From Burkholderia sp. Leaf177 (lineage in GTDB: Bacteria; Pseudomonadota; Gammaproteobacteria; Burkholderiales; Burkholderiaceae), in contig NZ_LMPF01000001.1 of the NCBI RefSeq assembly GCF_001424345.1, forward strand, positions 2,035-66,034: a stretch of DNA of 64,000 nt, written 5' to 3'. Position numbers and translations under genes: made by a program. Shown piece after piece: positions 21,619 through 31,907 of this stretch. How positions within the stretch are numbered: the stretch's first letter is position 1; every line of letters starts with the position of its first letter. The notes under the pieces were generated by a model. That model ran no database searches, was not told the DNA's origin, and saw only the letters and a list, made by a program, of their open reading frames with translations.

Positions 21619-23262
21619 TCAGGTCTCCTTGCGCCCCGGCGCGAACGCGAAGCCGAACGCCAGCAACAACAGCGAAACGAGGATCACCGTCATGTTGCCG
21701 CTCGTCACGTAAGGCGTGCGACCGGACGTGCCTTGAACGGTGGCATCGAGGGAACCGGTCGTGTAGACCGGCAGCCTTGCCACCACCGTGCCGTTCGCCG
21801 CGATCACCGCGGTCGTACCCGTGTTCGTGGAGCGCAACATGGGGCGGCCGGTTTCGATGGAACGCATGCGCGCCATCTGCAAATGCTGGTCGAGCGCAAT
21901 GGTGTCGCCGAACCACGCGAGGTTCGTCGAATTCACGAGAATGCCCGCGGGCGCTTCCTGCTCGCGGATGGTCCGCGCGATTTCCTCGCCGAAAATATCT
22001 TCGTAGCAGATATCGACGGCAATCGGCTGGTTGTGCACGAAGAACGATTTCTGTACGGGCGGCCCGCGCCCGAGGTCGCCGAGCGGAATGCCCATCAACG
22101 CGACGAACCAGTGAAAACCGCTCGGCACGAATTCACCGAAAGGCACGAGATGATGTTTGTCGTAACGGTAGACGTCGTTCTGGTTCGGCGTGATGCCGAA
22201 CAGGCTATTCGTGTAGTCGGTCGCGCGGCCTTCGGGCGAAACGGTCACGCCGATAGCGCCGAACAAAATGGACGAGTTGGTGCTATCGGAGAATTGACGC
22301 AACGCTAAAGCAAGATCCTGCGGCACTTGCGCGGCAAGAACGGGAAACGCGGTTTCGGGCGTCACGATCAGATCGGCCGGTTTTTCGGTGATCAGCTTCC
22401 TGTAAAGCTGAAGCGACTGATTCACGCCTTCCTGCTCGAACTTCATCTCCTGCTTGACGTTGCCTTGCAGGAGCCGCACGGTCAGCGGCGAGTTAGCGGG
22501 CAGCGTCCATTCGACCAACGACAGCAACACGCCCGATACAACCAGACCGATCGCCACGGCAAACGGTGTAAACTTCGCGCCAATCGACCCGTTGCGCCGA
22601 AGCGCATAAAAGCCCTGCACGAGCAGCGCCGCCACGAGCGCAAGCACCCAGCCGACGCCATATACGCCCGCGATAGCGCCAAATCCCGCCAGCGGGCCGT
22701 CGACCTGAGCGTAGCCGCTCGAAAGCCATGGGAAGCCGGTGAAGACCAGGCCGCGCAGCCATTCGCCGAGCGCCCAAGCGCTCGCAAATGCGAACGCGCC
22801 ATGCCATGTAGGGACGAAACGCGGTTCGCCCGCGGCCGGAACGATGGAACCGTTGTCTTCGTACCGCGCGCGCCCGGCACAAAACGACCAGATAACGCCG
22901 GCAAGCGCCGGATAGATCGCGATGTACGCGGAGAACAAAACAACAGCCGCAGCCGCCAGCGGTGCCGCCATGCCGCCGTAATCGTGCATGCTCACGTAGA
23001 GCCACCAGACGCCCGTCACAAAATTGCCGAAGCCGAACGCCCAGCCTGTGATGGCTGCGCCTTTCCATCCGCTGGTTCGGGTGAGCCACGCAAAAAACAA
23101 CGCGAATATGACCAGCTCGATCCAGCCGCCATGTGGCGTAGGCGCGAATGAAAGCGTATTCGCGGCGCCCAGGATTGCCGCAACGAGGTAGTGCCACAAC
23201 GGCAAGGACTGGGCGTTATCGATCGGGGCAGTGCGCCGGAAGGCAAAACGGGAATCGGCCAT
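21619..23262 (-). CDS. lnt: Apolipoprotein N-acyltransferase
   Basis: A 547-residue inner-membrane enzyme that adds the third acyl chain to the N-terminal cysteine of lipoproteins, the last maturation step before Lol sorting. Several N-terminal membrane segments (about residues 25-230) precede a nitrilase-like domain. The Glu-Lys-Cys triad is visible as 'VTPETAFPV', a Lys near 'KHHLVPFGEFVP' and 'DICYEDIFGEE'. A final membrane segment is at 'MTVILVSLLLLAFGFAFAPG'. Placement after corC is typical. Confidence 0.95.
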   Translation of the reverse strand: MADSRFAFRRTAPIDNAQSLPLWHYLVAAILGAANTLSFAPTPHGGWIELVIFALFFAWLTRTSGWKGAAITGWAFGFGNFVTGVWWLYVSMHDYGGMAAPLAAAAVVLFSAYIAIYPALAGVIWSFCAGRARYEDNGSIVPAAGEPRFVPTWHGAFAFASAWALGEWLRGLVFTGFPWLSSGYAQVDGPLAGFGAIAGVYGVGWVLALVAALLVQGFYALRRNGSIGAKFTPFAVAIGLVVSGVLLSLVEWTLPANSPLTVRLLQGNVKQEMKFEQEGVNQSLQLYRKLITEKPADLIVTPETAFPVLAAQVPQDLALALRQFSDSTNSSILFGAIGVTVSPEGRATDYTNSLFGITPNQNDVYRYDKHHLVPFGEFVPSGFHWFVALMGIPLGDLGRGPPVQKSFFVHNQPIAVDICYEDIFGEEIARTIREQEAPAGILVNSTNLAWFGDTIALDQHLQMARMRSIETGRPMLRSTNTGTTAVIAANGTVVARLPVYTTGSLDATVQGTSGRTPYVTSGNMTVILVSLLLLAFGFAFAPGRKET

Positions 23263-23370
23263 GGATTACGAAGTCGGCTTGAAAGTTAGGGATGACGAGG
23301 CGTGACCGTCGCTCGTCATGGTGTGATCATCAGCATGAACACGTTGCGTGACAACGCGCCCATGCTGGCT

Positions 23371-24282
23371 TTAATCGCGGTCTTCGTCGCTGTCGCGGGA
23401 GCGGCCATCGAGCGCGGGCACGTTGGGCGCACGCCGCACGCGCAGCACGTGAATCTGGCGGGCGTCGCCGCGCAGGATCTCGAACACGAAGTCGTCGATC
23501 TTCACCTTCTCCCCGCGATGCGGCACGCGGCCAAAACGATGCGTCACCAGGCCGCCGATGGTGTCGACTTCGTCGTCGGAATAATGCGTGCCGAATTCTT
23601 CGTTGAACTGTTCTATTCCTGTCAGCGCACGCACACGATGCCGCCCGTCAGGCGTAGCGATGATGTTGCCAGCTTCTTCGTCGAAGTCGTATTCGTCTTC
23701 GATGTCGCCGACAATCTGTTCCAGCACATCTTCTATGGTGATCAATCCGGCCACGCCGCCGTATTCGTCCACCACGATTGCGATGTGGTTGCGGTTCACG
23801 CGAAAGTCGTGAAGCAGCACATTCAGGCGCTTTGATTCGGGAATGAAAACAGCCGGGCGCAGCATGCCGCGGACATCGAATTCTTCTTCGTGGTAATAGC
23901 GCAGCAAGTCTTTTGCGAGCAGCACGCCAATCACGTTGTCACGATTGCTTTCGAACACCGGATAACGCGAGTGCGCTTTTTCCAGCATGAAAGGAATGAA
24001 TTGCTCCGGCGTTTCAGCAATGTTGATTGCGTCCATTTGGGCACGCGGAATCATGATGTCGCGCGCGCAGAGTTCCGAAACCTGGAACACGCCTTCGATC
24101 ATGGAGAGCGAATCCGCGTCGAGCAGATTGCGTTCGTGGGCGTCCTGGAGCACTTCCAGCAATTCGTCGCGAGATTCCGGCTCGTGCGAGATGAAATCGG
24201 TCAGGCGCTCGAGCAGCGTGCGCTTTTCCGGTTTTTCAGCAGGTTTGTCGGTATATCGTCGACTGGGATAGGCGTCGTTCAT
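23371..24282 (-). CDS. corC: CorC/HlyC-family CBS-domain protein
   Basis: A 303-residue soluble protein with two CBS domains (about 70-200) and a C-terminal CorC_HlyC domain (about 220-295, 'VRALTGIEQFNEEFGTHYSD'). Members bind adenine nucleotides and are linked to magnesium and cobalt efflux. Genetics in other bacteria also link this family to envelope integrity and lnt. The ATG at 24282 gives 'MNDAYPSRRYTD'; an earlier in-frame start at 24318 is less likely. It is followed by lnt. Confidence 0.92.
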   Translation of the reverse strand: MNDAYPSRRYTDKPAEKPEKRTLLERLTDFISHEPESRDELLEVLQDAHERNLLDADSLSMIEGVFQVSELCARDIMIPRAQMDAINIAETPEQFIPFMLEKAHSRYPVFESNRDNVIGVLLAKDLLRYYHEEEFDVRGMLRPAVFIPESKRLNVLLHDFRVNRNHIAIVVDEYGGVAGLITIEDVLEQIVGDIEDEYDFDEEAGNIIATPDGRHRVRALTGIEQFNEEFGTHYSDDEVDTIGGLVTHRFGRVPHRGEKVKIDDFVFEILRGDARQIHVLRVRRAPNVPALDGRSRDSDEDRD

Positions 24283-24469
24283 AGTGGGGCGTGCGGAGTG
24301 TTCCGAACGCAAAATCACGGAAAGTTAAGAATACACCAAGGAAATTTCGCGCCGATTGATCCGGCGCGAACGCGTGCAACATCGTGTGCAAACATCGTAA
24401 CTGATAAATATGGGCGCAGTATGTCGGGCGTTTGACGTTGGCCGATCGGACTATATTTTCCGAAAAACT

Positions 24470-25144
24470 TTATTCCTGCGATGAATCGGCGTCCTTGCAG
24501 CGCTGCAAAAGCGATTCGAGCGCACGGTCCGGCATGCCGCATTCGCGCAGCGCGGCGACCGTGCGGCTCACGTATTCGAGCGTGGTGCCGTATCGGCCGG
24601 TCGCGCAGCCAAATACGCGGCGCACGATCGGATCGCCGAGCTTGCCGGTGTAAGTGGGCGCTTCACGGCGCATGACGAATGAGAGCGCGTCGACTTTCCG
24701 GCCATCGATCAAGGTGCACGGCAGCCACGCCACGCGATACGAATTCATCGCCATTTCGCGCCGCCACAGCACTTCAAGATGTTCGTCCGCGCCTTCTGCT
24801 GCAAGGCGGAAAGCCATGCCGGAACAGGAACCACCGCGATCCAGCGCGAGCACCAGTCCCGGCTGTTCGGGCGTCCCACGATTCACGCGCGACCACAAAT
24901 ACAGCCCGCGATGATATCCGTGCACCTTGCTGCGCACCGTTTCCACGGCGGGCAAACCCGGATTCCAGATCAGCGAGCCATAGCCGAACAGCCATAGATC
25001 GGTCTTCCGGTCCCAATGCGCCAAAGCTTTTTCACGCGATGCCAGCAGTTCTGCGTCGGTGAGAAGACGCGACTCCGCGAAGACCGGCGGATAGTCGTAG
25101 TCCGCGGGCGGCAGTTCAGGAAGCGGGGAGAGATCGTCGGTCAC
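24470..25144 (-). CDS. Gamma-glutamylcyclotransferase, ChaC-like
   Basis: A 224-residue cytoplasmic protein. The substrate-binding motif 'LWLFGYGSLIWNPG' (GYGSL) is at residues about 51-64 and the catalytic-glutamate region follows around 'PTYTGKLGDP'. ChaC enzymes degrade glutathione to 5-oxoproline and Cys-Gly. It lies three bases after ybeY and so reads as part of the same operon, an uncommon insertion between ybeY and corC. Confidence 0.88.
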   Translation of the reverse strand: MTDDLSPLPELPPADYDYPPVFAESRLLTDAELLASREKALAHWDRKTDLWLFGYGSLIWNPGLPAVETVRSKVHGYHRGLYLWSRVNRGTPEQPGLVLALDRGGSCSGMAFRLAAEGADEHLEVLWRREMAMNSYRVAWLPCTLIDGRKVDALSFVMRREAPTYTGKLGDPIVRRVFGCATGRYGTTLEYVSRTVAALRECGMPDRALESLLQRCKDADSSQE

Positions 25145-25147
25145 GGC

Positions 25148-25615
25148 TTAATCGGCGGGCAACGGCAAGTAAGGATCGGTGAAACCGAGTTTCTGCATGA
25201 TGCCGGTTTCGATCGATTCCATTTCATCCGCCTCGGCGGAATCTTCGTGATCGTAGCCTTGAGCATGCAGCGTGCCGTGCACGATCAAATGCGCGTAATG
25301 CGCGGCGAGCGGCTTGTTCTGCTCGCGCGCCTCGCGCTCCACAACGGGACAGCACAAAATCAGGTCGCCGGAAACCGGATCGTCTTCCGATTCGGCGTAC
25401 GCGAACGTCAGCACGTTCGTGGCGTAATCCTTGTTCCGATACGACCGGTTGAGCGTGCGGCCTTCATCGGTATCGACGAAACGCACCGTCAGTTCCGCGT
25501 CCGCGAAGAGCGACGCCTTGATCCAGTTCGCGACCGTCGCACGCGGCAACAGCGCCTTGTGCTCCGGATACGCCTTTGCAGCGGGAAATTGCAGCGTCAA
25601 TGCAAGTTTCGGCAT
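25148..25615 (-). CDS. ybeY: Endoribonuclease YbeY (rRNA maturation factor)
   Basis: A 155-residue metal-dependent RNase needed for 16S rRNA 3'-end maturation and 70S quality control. The zinc motif H-x3-H-x5-H is present as '[11 protein letters not shown]' (H113, H117, H123). It follows the PhoH-like gene by 15 bases; YbeY and the PhoH-like protein are functionally linked in other bacteria. Confidence 0.96.
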   Translation of the reverse strand: MPKLALTLQFPAAKAYPEHKALLPRATVANWIKASLFADAELTVRFVDTDEGRTLNRSYRNKDYATNVLTFAYAESEDDPVSGDLILCCPVVEREAREQNKPLAAHYAHLIVHGTLHAQGYDHEDSAEADEMESIETGIMQKLGFTDPYLPLPAD

Positions 25616-25630
25616 GGCCTTGATGGAAGC

Positions 25631-26719
25631 TTATTTTGCGGCGGCTGCGTCGGAATCGCGCTGTTGCTGCGCGTCGTACGCTTCCACAATGCGCGCGACC
25701 AGCGGATGGCGCACCACGTCCACGCTGGTGAAACGCGTCATGGCAATACCGCGCACGTCCGCGAGCACGTGCTGCGCTTCGATCAGCCCGCTCTTGTGGC
25801 CGCGCGGCAAATCGACCTGCGTGGTGTCGCCGGTGACCACGGCCTTCGAGCCAAAACCAATACGCGTCAGGAACATCTTCATCTGCTCGGGCGTGGTGTT
25901 CTGCGCCTCGTCCAGGATGATGAACGCGTGATTCAGCGTCCGGCCGCGCATGTACGCGAGCGGCGCGATCTCGATCATCTGGCGCTCGAACATTTTCGCG
26001 GTTTTATCGAAGCCGAGGAGGTCGTAGAGCGCGTCGTACAACGGACGCAGATACGGATCCACTTTCTGCGCGAGATCGCCGGGGAGGAAACCCAGGCGTT
26101 CACCCGCTTCCACCGCCGGACGCGTCAGGACGATGCGCTTCACCTGATCGCGCTCGAGCGCATCGACCGCGCACGCCACCGCCAGATACGTTTTGCCCGT
26201 ACCCGCCGGGCCAATGCCGAACGTCACGTCGTGCGCGATGATCTGCTTCAGATAATCGCGCTGCATGGGCGTGCGCCCGCGCAGGTCGGCGCGTCGCGTG
26301 TAGAGCTTCGGGCCCGGATCTTCCTCTTCGCCCAGGTCGATGGTTACGTTGGGTTCATCGAACGGATGATCGGGGTCGCCACGGAAACGCGGATCGACAG
26401 GTTCCGAATTCAGATTGTTCGATGGCTTCGCGGCATTCAACCCGCGCCGCGCCGCATTGCGCGCTTCGACAAGCGCCAGCTGAATGTCGTCCACCGACAG
26501 CGACTCCTTCGCGCGGTTGTAGAAATTCTCGAGCGCCGTGAGCGCCACTTTCGCGCCGCGTCCACGAATGGTGATCTTGTGACCACGGCGCGTGAGCGTC
26601 ACGTCGAGCGCCTGCTCGATCTGCCGCAGGTTTTCGTCGAGCGGGCCACACAGGTTGGCGAGCCGCGCGTTGTCGTCGCGCGGTGCGGTGAATTCCATAT
26701 GCTGCTGAGCGGTCTTCAA
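25631..26719 (-). CDS. ybeZ: PhoH-like ATPase (YbeZ)
   Basis: A 362-residue P-loop protein with Walker A 'GPAGTGKT' at 170-177 and Walker B 'FIILDEAQN' near 265. An N-terminal KH-like region ('[20 protein letters not shown]') suggests RNA binding. The family is thought to act as an RNA helicase-like partner of YbeY in rRNA processing. Start is at 26719, or 26698 by the second Met. It sits between miaB and ybeY in the standard order. Confidence 0.94.
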   Translation of the reverse strand: MKTAQQHMEFTAPRDDNARLANLCGPLDENLRQIEQALDVTLTRRGHKITIRGRGAKVALTALENFYNRAKESLSVDDIQLALVEARNAARRGLNAAKPSNNLNSEPVDPRFRGDPDHPFDEPNVTIDLGEEEDPGPKLYTRRADLRGRTPMQRDYLKQIIAHDVTFGIGPAGTGKTYLAVACAVDALERDQVKRIVLTRPAVEAGERLGFLPGDLAQKVDPYLRPLYDALYDLLGFDKTAKMFERQMIEIAPLAYMRGRTLNHAFIILDEAQNTTPEQMKMFLTRIGFGSKAVVTGDTTQVDLPRGHKSGLIEAQHVLADVRGIAMTRFTSVDVVRHPLVARIVEAYDAQQQRDSDAAAAK

Positions 26720-26751
26720 GGCGAGAGTTGGAGTCCTGTCGAAGCTTCAGT

Positions 26752-28113
26752 TTAGTGAGTCGTGGCCGGCGTCAAAATCAGTTCGCCGCGCAACGAGTGA
26801 GGATATGCCACGTTGATTTCCACGTCGACCATCTGGCCAATCAGCCGTTTGTGCGACGAAATCGGCGCGGGGAAATTCACCACGCGATTGTTTTCCGTGC
26901 GCCCGGCCAGTTCGCTCGGATCCTTGCGCGACGGGCCTTCCACCAGAATACGCTGGACCGATCCCAACATGGAATTGCTGATTTTCGCAACGTTCGCCTC
27001 GATGGTCGCCTGCAAATGCTGCAAACGCTTGAGCTTGACTTCGCGCGGCGTGTCGTCGTGCAGGTTCGCGGCGGGCGTGCCGGGACGCGGGCTGTAGATG
27101 AACGAGAAACTCGTGTCGTAACTCATTTCGTCGATGAGCTTCATCATTTTCTGGAAGTCGTCTTCGGTCTCGCCGGGGAAACCGACGATCATGTCCGTGG
27201 ACAACGACAAATCCGGACGGATTGCGCGCAGTTTGCGGATCACCGACTTGTATTCGAGCACCGTATAACCGCGCTTCATGGCCATCAAAATGCGGTCGGA
27301 GCCGTGCTGCACGGGCAAATGCAAGTGGCTAACCAGCTTTGGCACTTTCGCGTAGGTATCGATCAGCCGCTGCGTAAATTCCTTCGGATGCGACGTGGTG
27401 TAGCGGATCCGTTCTATACCGGGAATCTCCGCCACGTATTCAATCAGCGTCGCAAAATCCGCAATGTCCGTGGAATGCTGTGTCACCGGCCCGCGATACG
27501 CATTCACGTTCTGCCCGAGCATGGTGACTTCGCGCACGCCCTGATCGGCGAGTCCGGCGATTTCGGTGAGCACGTCGTCGAGCGGCCGCGATACTTCCTC
27601 GCCGCGCGTGTAGGGCACGACGCAATAGCTGCAGTACTTGCTGCAGCCTTCCATGATCGATACAAACGCGCTCGGGCCATCCACGCGCGCTGGCGGCAAG
27701 TGGTCGAACTTTTCGATTTCGGGAAACGAGATATCGACTTGCGAGCGTCCGCTGGACCGCCGTTTCGCAATCATCTCCGGTAGCCGGTGCAAGGTTTGCG
27801 GCCCAAACACGAGATCCACGTAAGGCGCACGCGAAACGATCGCCGCGCCTTCCTGGCTCGCCACGCAACCGCCCACGCCAATGATCAGGTTCGGATTCGC
27901 TTCCTTCAATTCACGCACGCGGCCGAGGTCCGAGAAGACTTTTTCCTGCGCTTTTTCGCGCACGGAGCACGTGTTGAAGAGGATTACGTCCGCGTCTTCG
28001 GGCGTATTTGTCTGGGTGAGGCCGTTCGCTGCGTTGAGTACGTCGACCATTTTGTCGGAGTCGTACTCGTTCATCTGGCAGCCGAAGGTCTTTACATACA
28101 CTTTCTTGGTCAT
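26752..28113 (-). CDS. miaB: tRNA-2-methylthio-N6-dimethylallyladenosine synthase
   Basis: A 453-residue radical-SAM methylthiotransferase that modifies A37 of tRNAs reading U-starting codons. It carries two iron-sulfur sites: C12, C49 and C83 in the N-terminal UPF0004 domain, and C157, C161, C164 in the radical-SAM motif 'CSKYCSYC'. A C-terminal TRAM domain follows ('[20 protein letters not shown]'). It begins the miaB-ybeZ-ybeY run. Confidence 0.97.
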   Translation of the reverse strand: MTKKVYVKTFGCQMNEYDSDKMVDVLNAANGLTQTNTPEDADVILFNTCSVREKAQEKVFSDLGRVRELKEANPNLIIGVGGCVASQEGAAIVSRAPYVDLVFGPQTLHRLPEMIAKRRSSGRSQVDISFPEIEKFDHLPPARVDGPSAFVSIMEGCSKYCSYCVVPYTRGEEVSRPLDDVLTEIAGLADQGVREVTMLGQNVNAYRGPVTQHSTDIADFATLIEYVAEIPGIERIRYTTSHPKEFTQRLIDTYAKVPKLVSHLHLPVQHGSDRILMAMKRGYTVLEYKSVIRKLRAIRPDLSLSTDMIVGFPGETEDDFQKMMKLIDEMSYDTSFSFIYSPRPGTPAANLHDDTPREVKLKRLQHLQATIEANVAKISNSMLGSVQRILVEGPSRKDPSELAGRTENNRVVNFPAPISSHKRLIGQMVDVEINVAYPHSLRGELILTPATTH

Positions 28114-28239
28114 GAATTTCGCCGGTCGCAGTGATTAGTCTGGGGGCGCGGTTTTTAATGCGTTGATGGGATTCTTCTGCAATTTTAAGCGCTCGTTTAG
28201 CCTTGTCAGGCCGAATTTGGCGCATTGCGTAGCCCAATA

Positions 28240-29205
28240 TTATAGCGCCCGCTCGACTTCTCGCCCGGGCTGGCCGGGAGGATAGGCGAGGTCGCCGAGC
28301 AATTCCTCCGTCGCGCGGGCGAAGCGTTCGGTGAGGAAATCCAGTAGCACGCGCACGCGCGGCGCCATATACCGGTTCGCGTGAAAGAGCGCGTGGACCG
28401 CCGCCTCGTGGGAACACCAGTCGGCCAATAACATTTTCAGCGCGCCCGAATGGACATCGGCGGCGATATCCCATATCGATTTATGCGCAATGCCTTGCCC
28501 GGCCAGCGCCCACGCGCGGGACAAGGCGCCGTCGTTGGTTTCCCACGCGTCGGCGAGCGGGATGATGTGGGTGTATCGCTCATCGCCTCGCACGAAGTTG
28601 ATTTCGTTGAGCGTGGCAGTCGATGTCACCAGTACCGAGAACGAATGTCCTGCGAGATCGGCGGGCGATTTGGGTTCGCCGTGTTTTGCCAGATATTCCG
28701 GCGACGCGCACAACACGCGCCGGTTTGGCGCCAGGCGGCGCGCGACGAGGCTGGCGTCGGGCGGAAGTCCAAAACGAATCGCCAGGTCGATGTCCTCGCG
28801 CAGCAGATTCGATACCGAATCGGCCAACGTCAGCGCGAAGCTGACGTCCGGATGAATCCGGCTGAATTCATCGAGCCAATGGCACAGCAGGTTGCGCCCG
28901 AAATCCGATGTCGCCGAAATCCGCACCTTGCCGCGCACGAGGTTTTGGCCGGCGTGCAGCGCGGCTTCACCGTCTTCTATGGCCTGCAGCGCGATCTGGC
29001 AATGCCTCAAGTAAAGCTGACCTTCGTCGGTGAGGCGCAACTGCCGCGTGGTGCGCTCGAAAAGCCGCGCCGTTAGCGATTTCTCCAGCTTGAGCAACCG
29101 CGCGCTGGCCGCAGCTGGCGATAACCCCAGCTTCCTTCCCGCCGCCGACAAACTCCCAAGCGCCGCAGCTTCTACGAACAGACGCATATCGCCGAGTCGA
29201 TCCAT
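28240..29205 (-). CDS. LysR-family regulator of the divergent VOC/MFS pair
   Basis: About 321 residues. The HTH is at 'MRLFVEAAALGSLSAAGRKL', then 'GLSPAAASARLLKLEKSL', followed by a substrate-binding domain of the CrgA-like group. Two starts are possible, 29217 and 29205. It is divergent from the VOC and MFS genes, with a perfect nine-base inverted repeat in the gap, the usual layout for a LysR regulator and its targets. Confidence 0.9.
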   Translation of the reverse strand: MDRLGDMRLFVEAAALGSLSAAGRKLGLSPAAASARLLKLEKSLTARLFERTTRQLRLTDEGQLYLRHCQIALQAIEDGEAALHAGQNLVRGKVRISATSDFGRNLLCHWLDEFSRIHPDVSFALTLADSVSNLLREDIDLAIRFGLPPDASLVARRLAPNRRVLCASPEYLAKHGEPKSPADLAGHSFSVLVTSTATLNEINFVRGDERYTHIIPLADAWETNDGALSRAWALAGQGIAHKSIWDIAADVHSGALKMLLADWCSHEAAVHALFHANRYMAPRVRVLLDFLTERFARATEELLGDLAYPPGQPGREVERAL

Positions 29206-29223
29206 CGTGATTTTCAAATGCGA

Positions 29224-29259
29224 TTTGATAATGGTTCAAATGCTACGCCAATTATCAAA
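29224..29259. promoter_or_regulatory. Inverted repeat in LysR divergent promoter, candidate operator
   Basis: TTTGATAAT at 29224-29232 is exactly mirrored by ATTATCAAA at 29251-29259 with 18 bases between. It lies in the gap between the two divergent genes, where LysR regulators bind. Confidence 0.6.
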
Positions 29260-29308
29260 ACACATCTAAGCGCGGAAAATTTGCCGCATTGCAGCGAACG
29301 AGGTTGAT

Positions 29309-29692
29309 ATGAAGCTGGATCACGCCACGATTGTTACGCCCGACTGCGAGCCGATGCGCCGTTTTTTCACCGATATCGCCGGCATGTCGGTCGGCCCGCG
29401 TCCGCCTTTCGGCATTGGCGGCTGTTGGCTTTATCTCGATGGCTCGCCGGTCGTGCATCTGATAGAAAGCGGCTCGGTTCTGGCCGCGCCGGCGGGTGCG
29501 CGGGCGGCGACGCGTATCGACCACATCGCGCTGCGCGTAACCGATGAAGCCGAATGGCAGGCGCTCCTCGCGCGTTTGAGCGCGCACGCCGTTCCCTTTT
29601 CCGAAGCCGATGTTCCCGTCTCCGGCGAACGGCAGTTGTTCGTGCAACTCGCGCCCGGCGTTGTTATCGAGTTCGTCATTCGGCATTTCTAA
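29309..29692 (+). CDS. VOC-family (glyoxalase-fold) protein
   Basis: A 127-residue protein with paired beta-alpha-beta-beta-beta modules: 'LDHATIVTPDCEPMRRFFTD' at the N-terminus, 'RIDHIALRV' in the middle and 'VQLAPGVVIEFVI' at the end. These hold the usual metal ligand positions (His, His, Glu). The substrate is unknown; members include dioxygenases, isomerases and antibiotic-binding proteins. The MFS exporter starts 20 bases downstream, so the pair may handle one small toxic compound. Confidence 0.85.
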   Translation: MKLDHATIVTPDCEPMRRFFTDIAGMSVGPRPPFGIGGCWLYLDGSPVVHLIESGSVLAAPAGARAATRIDHIALRVTDEAEWQALLARLSAHAVPFSEADVPVSGERQLFVQLAPGVVIEFVIRHF

Positions 29693-29712
29693 ACCAAGCC
29701 AAGGACTTTTCC

Positions 29713-30891
29713 ATGCCTATTCCACTTTTAGCGCTCGCCATCAGCGCATTTGCCATCGGCACGACCGAGTTCGTGATCATGGGACTGTTGCCGGACGTGG
29801 CCCGCGATCTGGCTGTATCGATACCGTCTGCCGGGTTCCTCGTCACCGGTTATGCGCTCGGCGTGGCCGTCGGCGCGCCGCTGCTCGCCGTACTCACCGC
29901 GAAATTGCCACGCAAGCTATCGCTCCAATTGCTGATGGGCGTGTTCATTGTCGGCAACGTGATGTGCGCCGTCGCGCCCGGATATTCCATGCTGATGGTC
30001 GCGCGGGTGGTGACGTCGTTCGCGCATGGCTCGTTTTTCGGCATCGGCGCGGTGGTCGCGGCGTCGCTCGTTCCGGCTGAAAAGCGGGCGAGCGCGATTG
30101 CGTTGATGTTCACCGGGCTCACCCTGGCAAACGTGCTGGGCGTGCCGTTCGGGACGTTTATCGGGCAGCAGTTCGGATGGCGCGCGACGTTCTGGGTGGT
30201 ATCGGCGCTCGGGCTGTTGTCGTTGATCGGCGTGGCTGCGCTCGTTCCGAACAAGCACGACTCGGGGCCATCGAACTTCGGTCACGAGTTGCGCGTGCTG
30301 AGAGAGCCGCAAGTCTGGCTGGCGCTTGCCATGACGGTGCTCGGCTTTGGCGGCGTGTTCGTGGTGTTCACCTACATTGCGCCGATCCTCGAGCAGGTCA
30401 GCGGTTTCGGGCCGCATGGCGTGACGCTCGTGCTGGTGCTGTTTGGTATTGGATTGACGATCGGCAACACGATTGGCGGCAAGCTCGCCGACCGCGCGCT
30501 GATGCCTTCGCTGATGGGCATTCTCGTCGCGCTCGCCATCATCATGGTCGTGTTCGCGAAGACCAGTCATAGCCAGATCCTCGCCGCGATCACGATTTTC
30601 ATCTGGGGCATCGCCGCGTTTGCGACCGTGCCGCCGCTTCAAACGCGTGTGGTGGAGAAGGCGAAACACGCGCCGAATCTGGCATCGACGTTGAATATCG
30701 GCGCGTTCAATCTGGGCAACGCCGGCGGCGCGTGGCTTGGCGGCGTGGTGTTGCAGCAAGGACATCCGCTGGATTCGCTGCCGTGGGTCGCGGCGGTCGT
30801 GGCAATCGTGGCGCTGGCCGTGACGTGGTACGCCGCGCGACTCGATAACCGTCGCGAAAGCGCCGGCGCCCGTGCGGCGGATGCTGTTTGA
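29713..30891 (+). CDS. MFS efflux transporter (DHA1 family, AraJ/YdhP-like)
   Basis: A 392-residue protein with twelve predicted membrane segments. The first, 'LALAISAFAIGTTEFVIMGL', is the signature of the sugar-efflux/chloramphenicol-resistance DHA1 subgroup. The ATG at 29713 follows an AAGGA element 20 bases after the VOC gene. The substrate is not known. Induction by the divergent LysR protein is inferred from layout. Confidence 0.91.
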   Translation: MPIPLLALAISAFAIGTTEFVIMGLLPDVARDLAVSIPSAGFLVTGYALGVAVGAPLLAVLTAKLPRKLSLQLLMGVFIVGNVMCAVAPGYSMLMVARVVTSFAHGSFFGIGAVVAASLVPAEKRASAIALMFTGLTLANVLGVPFGTFIGQQFGWRATFWVVSALGLLSLIGVAALVPNKHDSGPSNFGHELRVLREPQVWLALAMTVLGFGGVFVVFTYIAPILEQVSGFGPHGVTLVLVLFGIGLTIGNTIGGKLADRALMPSLMGILVALAIIMVVFAKTSHSQILAAITIFIWGIAAFATVPPLQTRVVEKAKHAPNLASTLNIGAFNLGNAGGAWLGGVVLQQGHPLDSLPWVAAVVAIVALAVTWYAARLDNRRESAGARAADAV

Positions 30892-30984
30892 TTCTCATCG
30901 GCCGGGCCAACTGCATTGACCCGGCGACCTCAACCGACTAGCGTGTCGTGCGCGCCGCGATCAGTCACACTCGCGGCTGATCGC

Positions 30985-31018
30985 TTCAATCCGCGATTCA
31001 ATCCGCGACAATCCGCGC
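30985..31018 (+). repeat. Short tandem repeat
   Basis: Two exact copies of TTCAATCCGCGA (30985-30996 and 30997-31008) are followed by a partial third (CAATCCGCGC). They lie 27 bases before the next ATG, in the probable leader. Confidence 0.75.
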
Positions 31019-31044
31019 TTCAACACGCTTTCGACCGAGGTTTT

Positions 31045-31896
31045 ATGGAAGACATCACGCTGAGCCAATGCCTGAGAGGCGCATGGCGCGACGCCGCCCA
31101 GTCCATTCGACGCATGCCCACTTTATTCTTGCTGGCGTTCGTCCTGATCCTCGCCACGGGCATCGCCGGATATCAGCAACAGCTTTCGGAGCCGCCATCG
31201 GCCAGTCCTTTTTCTTCTATAACCGATGGCAGCGCCACTCACGGCGCCGCACTGGGTCATTCGCTGACATCGCTCGGACTGGCGTTTTTGCAATCGCTCG
31301 TGATCGCCGTGCTGGCCGTCCAGGTGATCCGTTTTTCGATGGCGCTCCACGCCGAGCCCGGCGTGGCTGGCTCCAAGGCGCAACCCACACGTTTATGGGA
31401 TGCAGGTTTTCGCCGCTATTTCGTGCTCTGCATTGCGCTGGTCGCGGCGTATGTCGGCGCGACGATCGTCGTTGTGATCGCGTGGATCCTGATGCGGTTG
31501 GCGGGGTTGACGAGCGGGACATCGGCGGCAGGCACCGCGACGCTCGCCGTGCTCGCGCTTTGCGGAATGAGTTACGTATCGGGGCGTCTCGCACTGCTCT
31601 TTCCTCACACGGCGGCGGGCGGTCAGCTTGCGTGGCGCGCCGCATGGGAGGATTCGCGCGGGCATTTCTGGGCGATTGCATCGACGGCCGTGGTCGCCAT
31701 CCTGCCTATCGTGGCGATCGCGACGGTGTTCACCGTGATCACGGACATGCTGGCGACCACCGGTTCCATCGATAGTCTGAGCGTGGGACTGCTGGTCGTG
31801 CAAAGCGTCGTCACGCTGCTTTATACGGCGACGACAGCTACGTGTTCGGTATGGCTTTACAGAAAATTCGGGGCAGTTTTGAAAGCGAAGCCTTGA
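31045..31896 (+). CDS. Integral membrane protein of unknown function
   Basis: A 283-residue protein with about six hydrophobic segments, beginning near 'MPTLFLLAFVLILATGIAGY', then 'LGLAFLQSLVIAVLAVQVIR', 'YFVLCIALVAAYVGATIVVV', 'TATLAVLALCGMSYVSGRLA' and two further on. I chose the ATG at 31045 because the residues before it are Arg/Pro-rich and encoded partly by the short repeat. The pattern 'WRAAWEDSRGHFWAIASTAV' resembles small glycerophosphoryl-diester-phosphodiesterase-type or YciC-like membrane proteins, but I do not recognise it firmly. Confidence 0.72.
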   Translation: MEDITLSQCLRGAWRDAAQSIRRMPTLFLLAFVLILATGIAGYQQQLSEPPSASPFSSITDGSATHGAALGHSLTSLGLAFLQSLVIAVLAVQVIRFSMALHAEPGVAGSKAQPTRLWDAGFRRYFVLCIALVAAYVGATIVVVIAWILMRLAGLTSGTSAAGTATLAVLALCGMSYVSGRLALLFPHTAAGGQLAWRAAWEDSRGHFWAIASTAVVAILPIVAIATVFTVITDMLATTGSIDSLSVGLLVVQSVVTLLYTATTATCSVWLYRKFGAVLKAKP

Positions 31897-31907
31897 GCTT
31901 TAGGCGA

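Noticed and set aside
25016..26755. A 579-codon plus-strand frame opposite ybeY and the PhoH-like gene
   Set aside because: Same cause: antisense shadow of conserved genes, Arg/His-rich and without domains.
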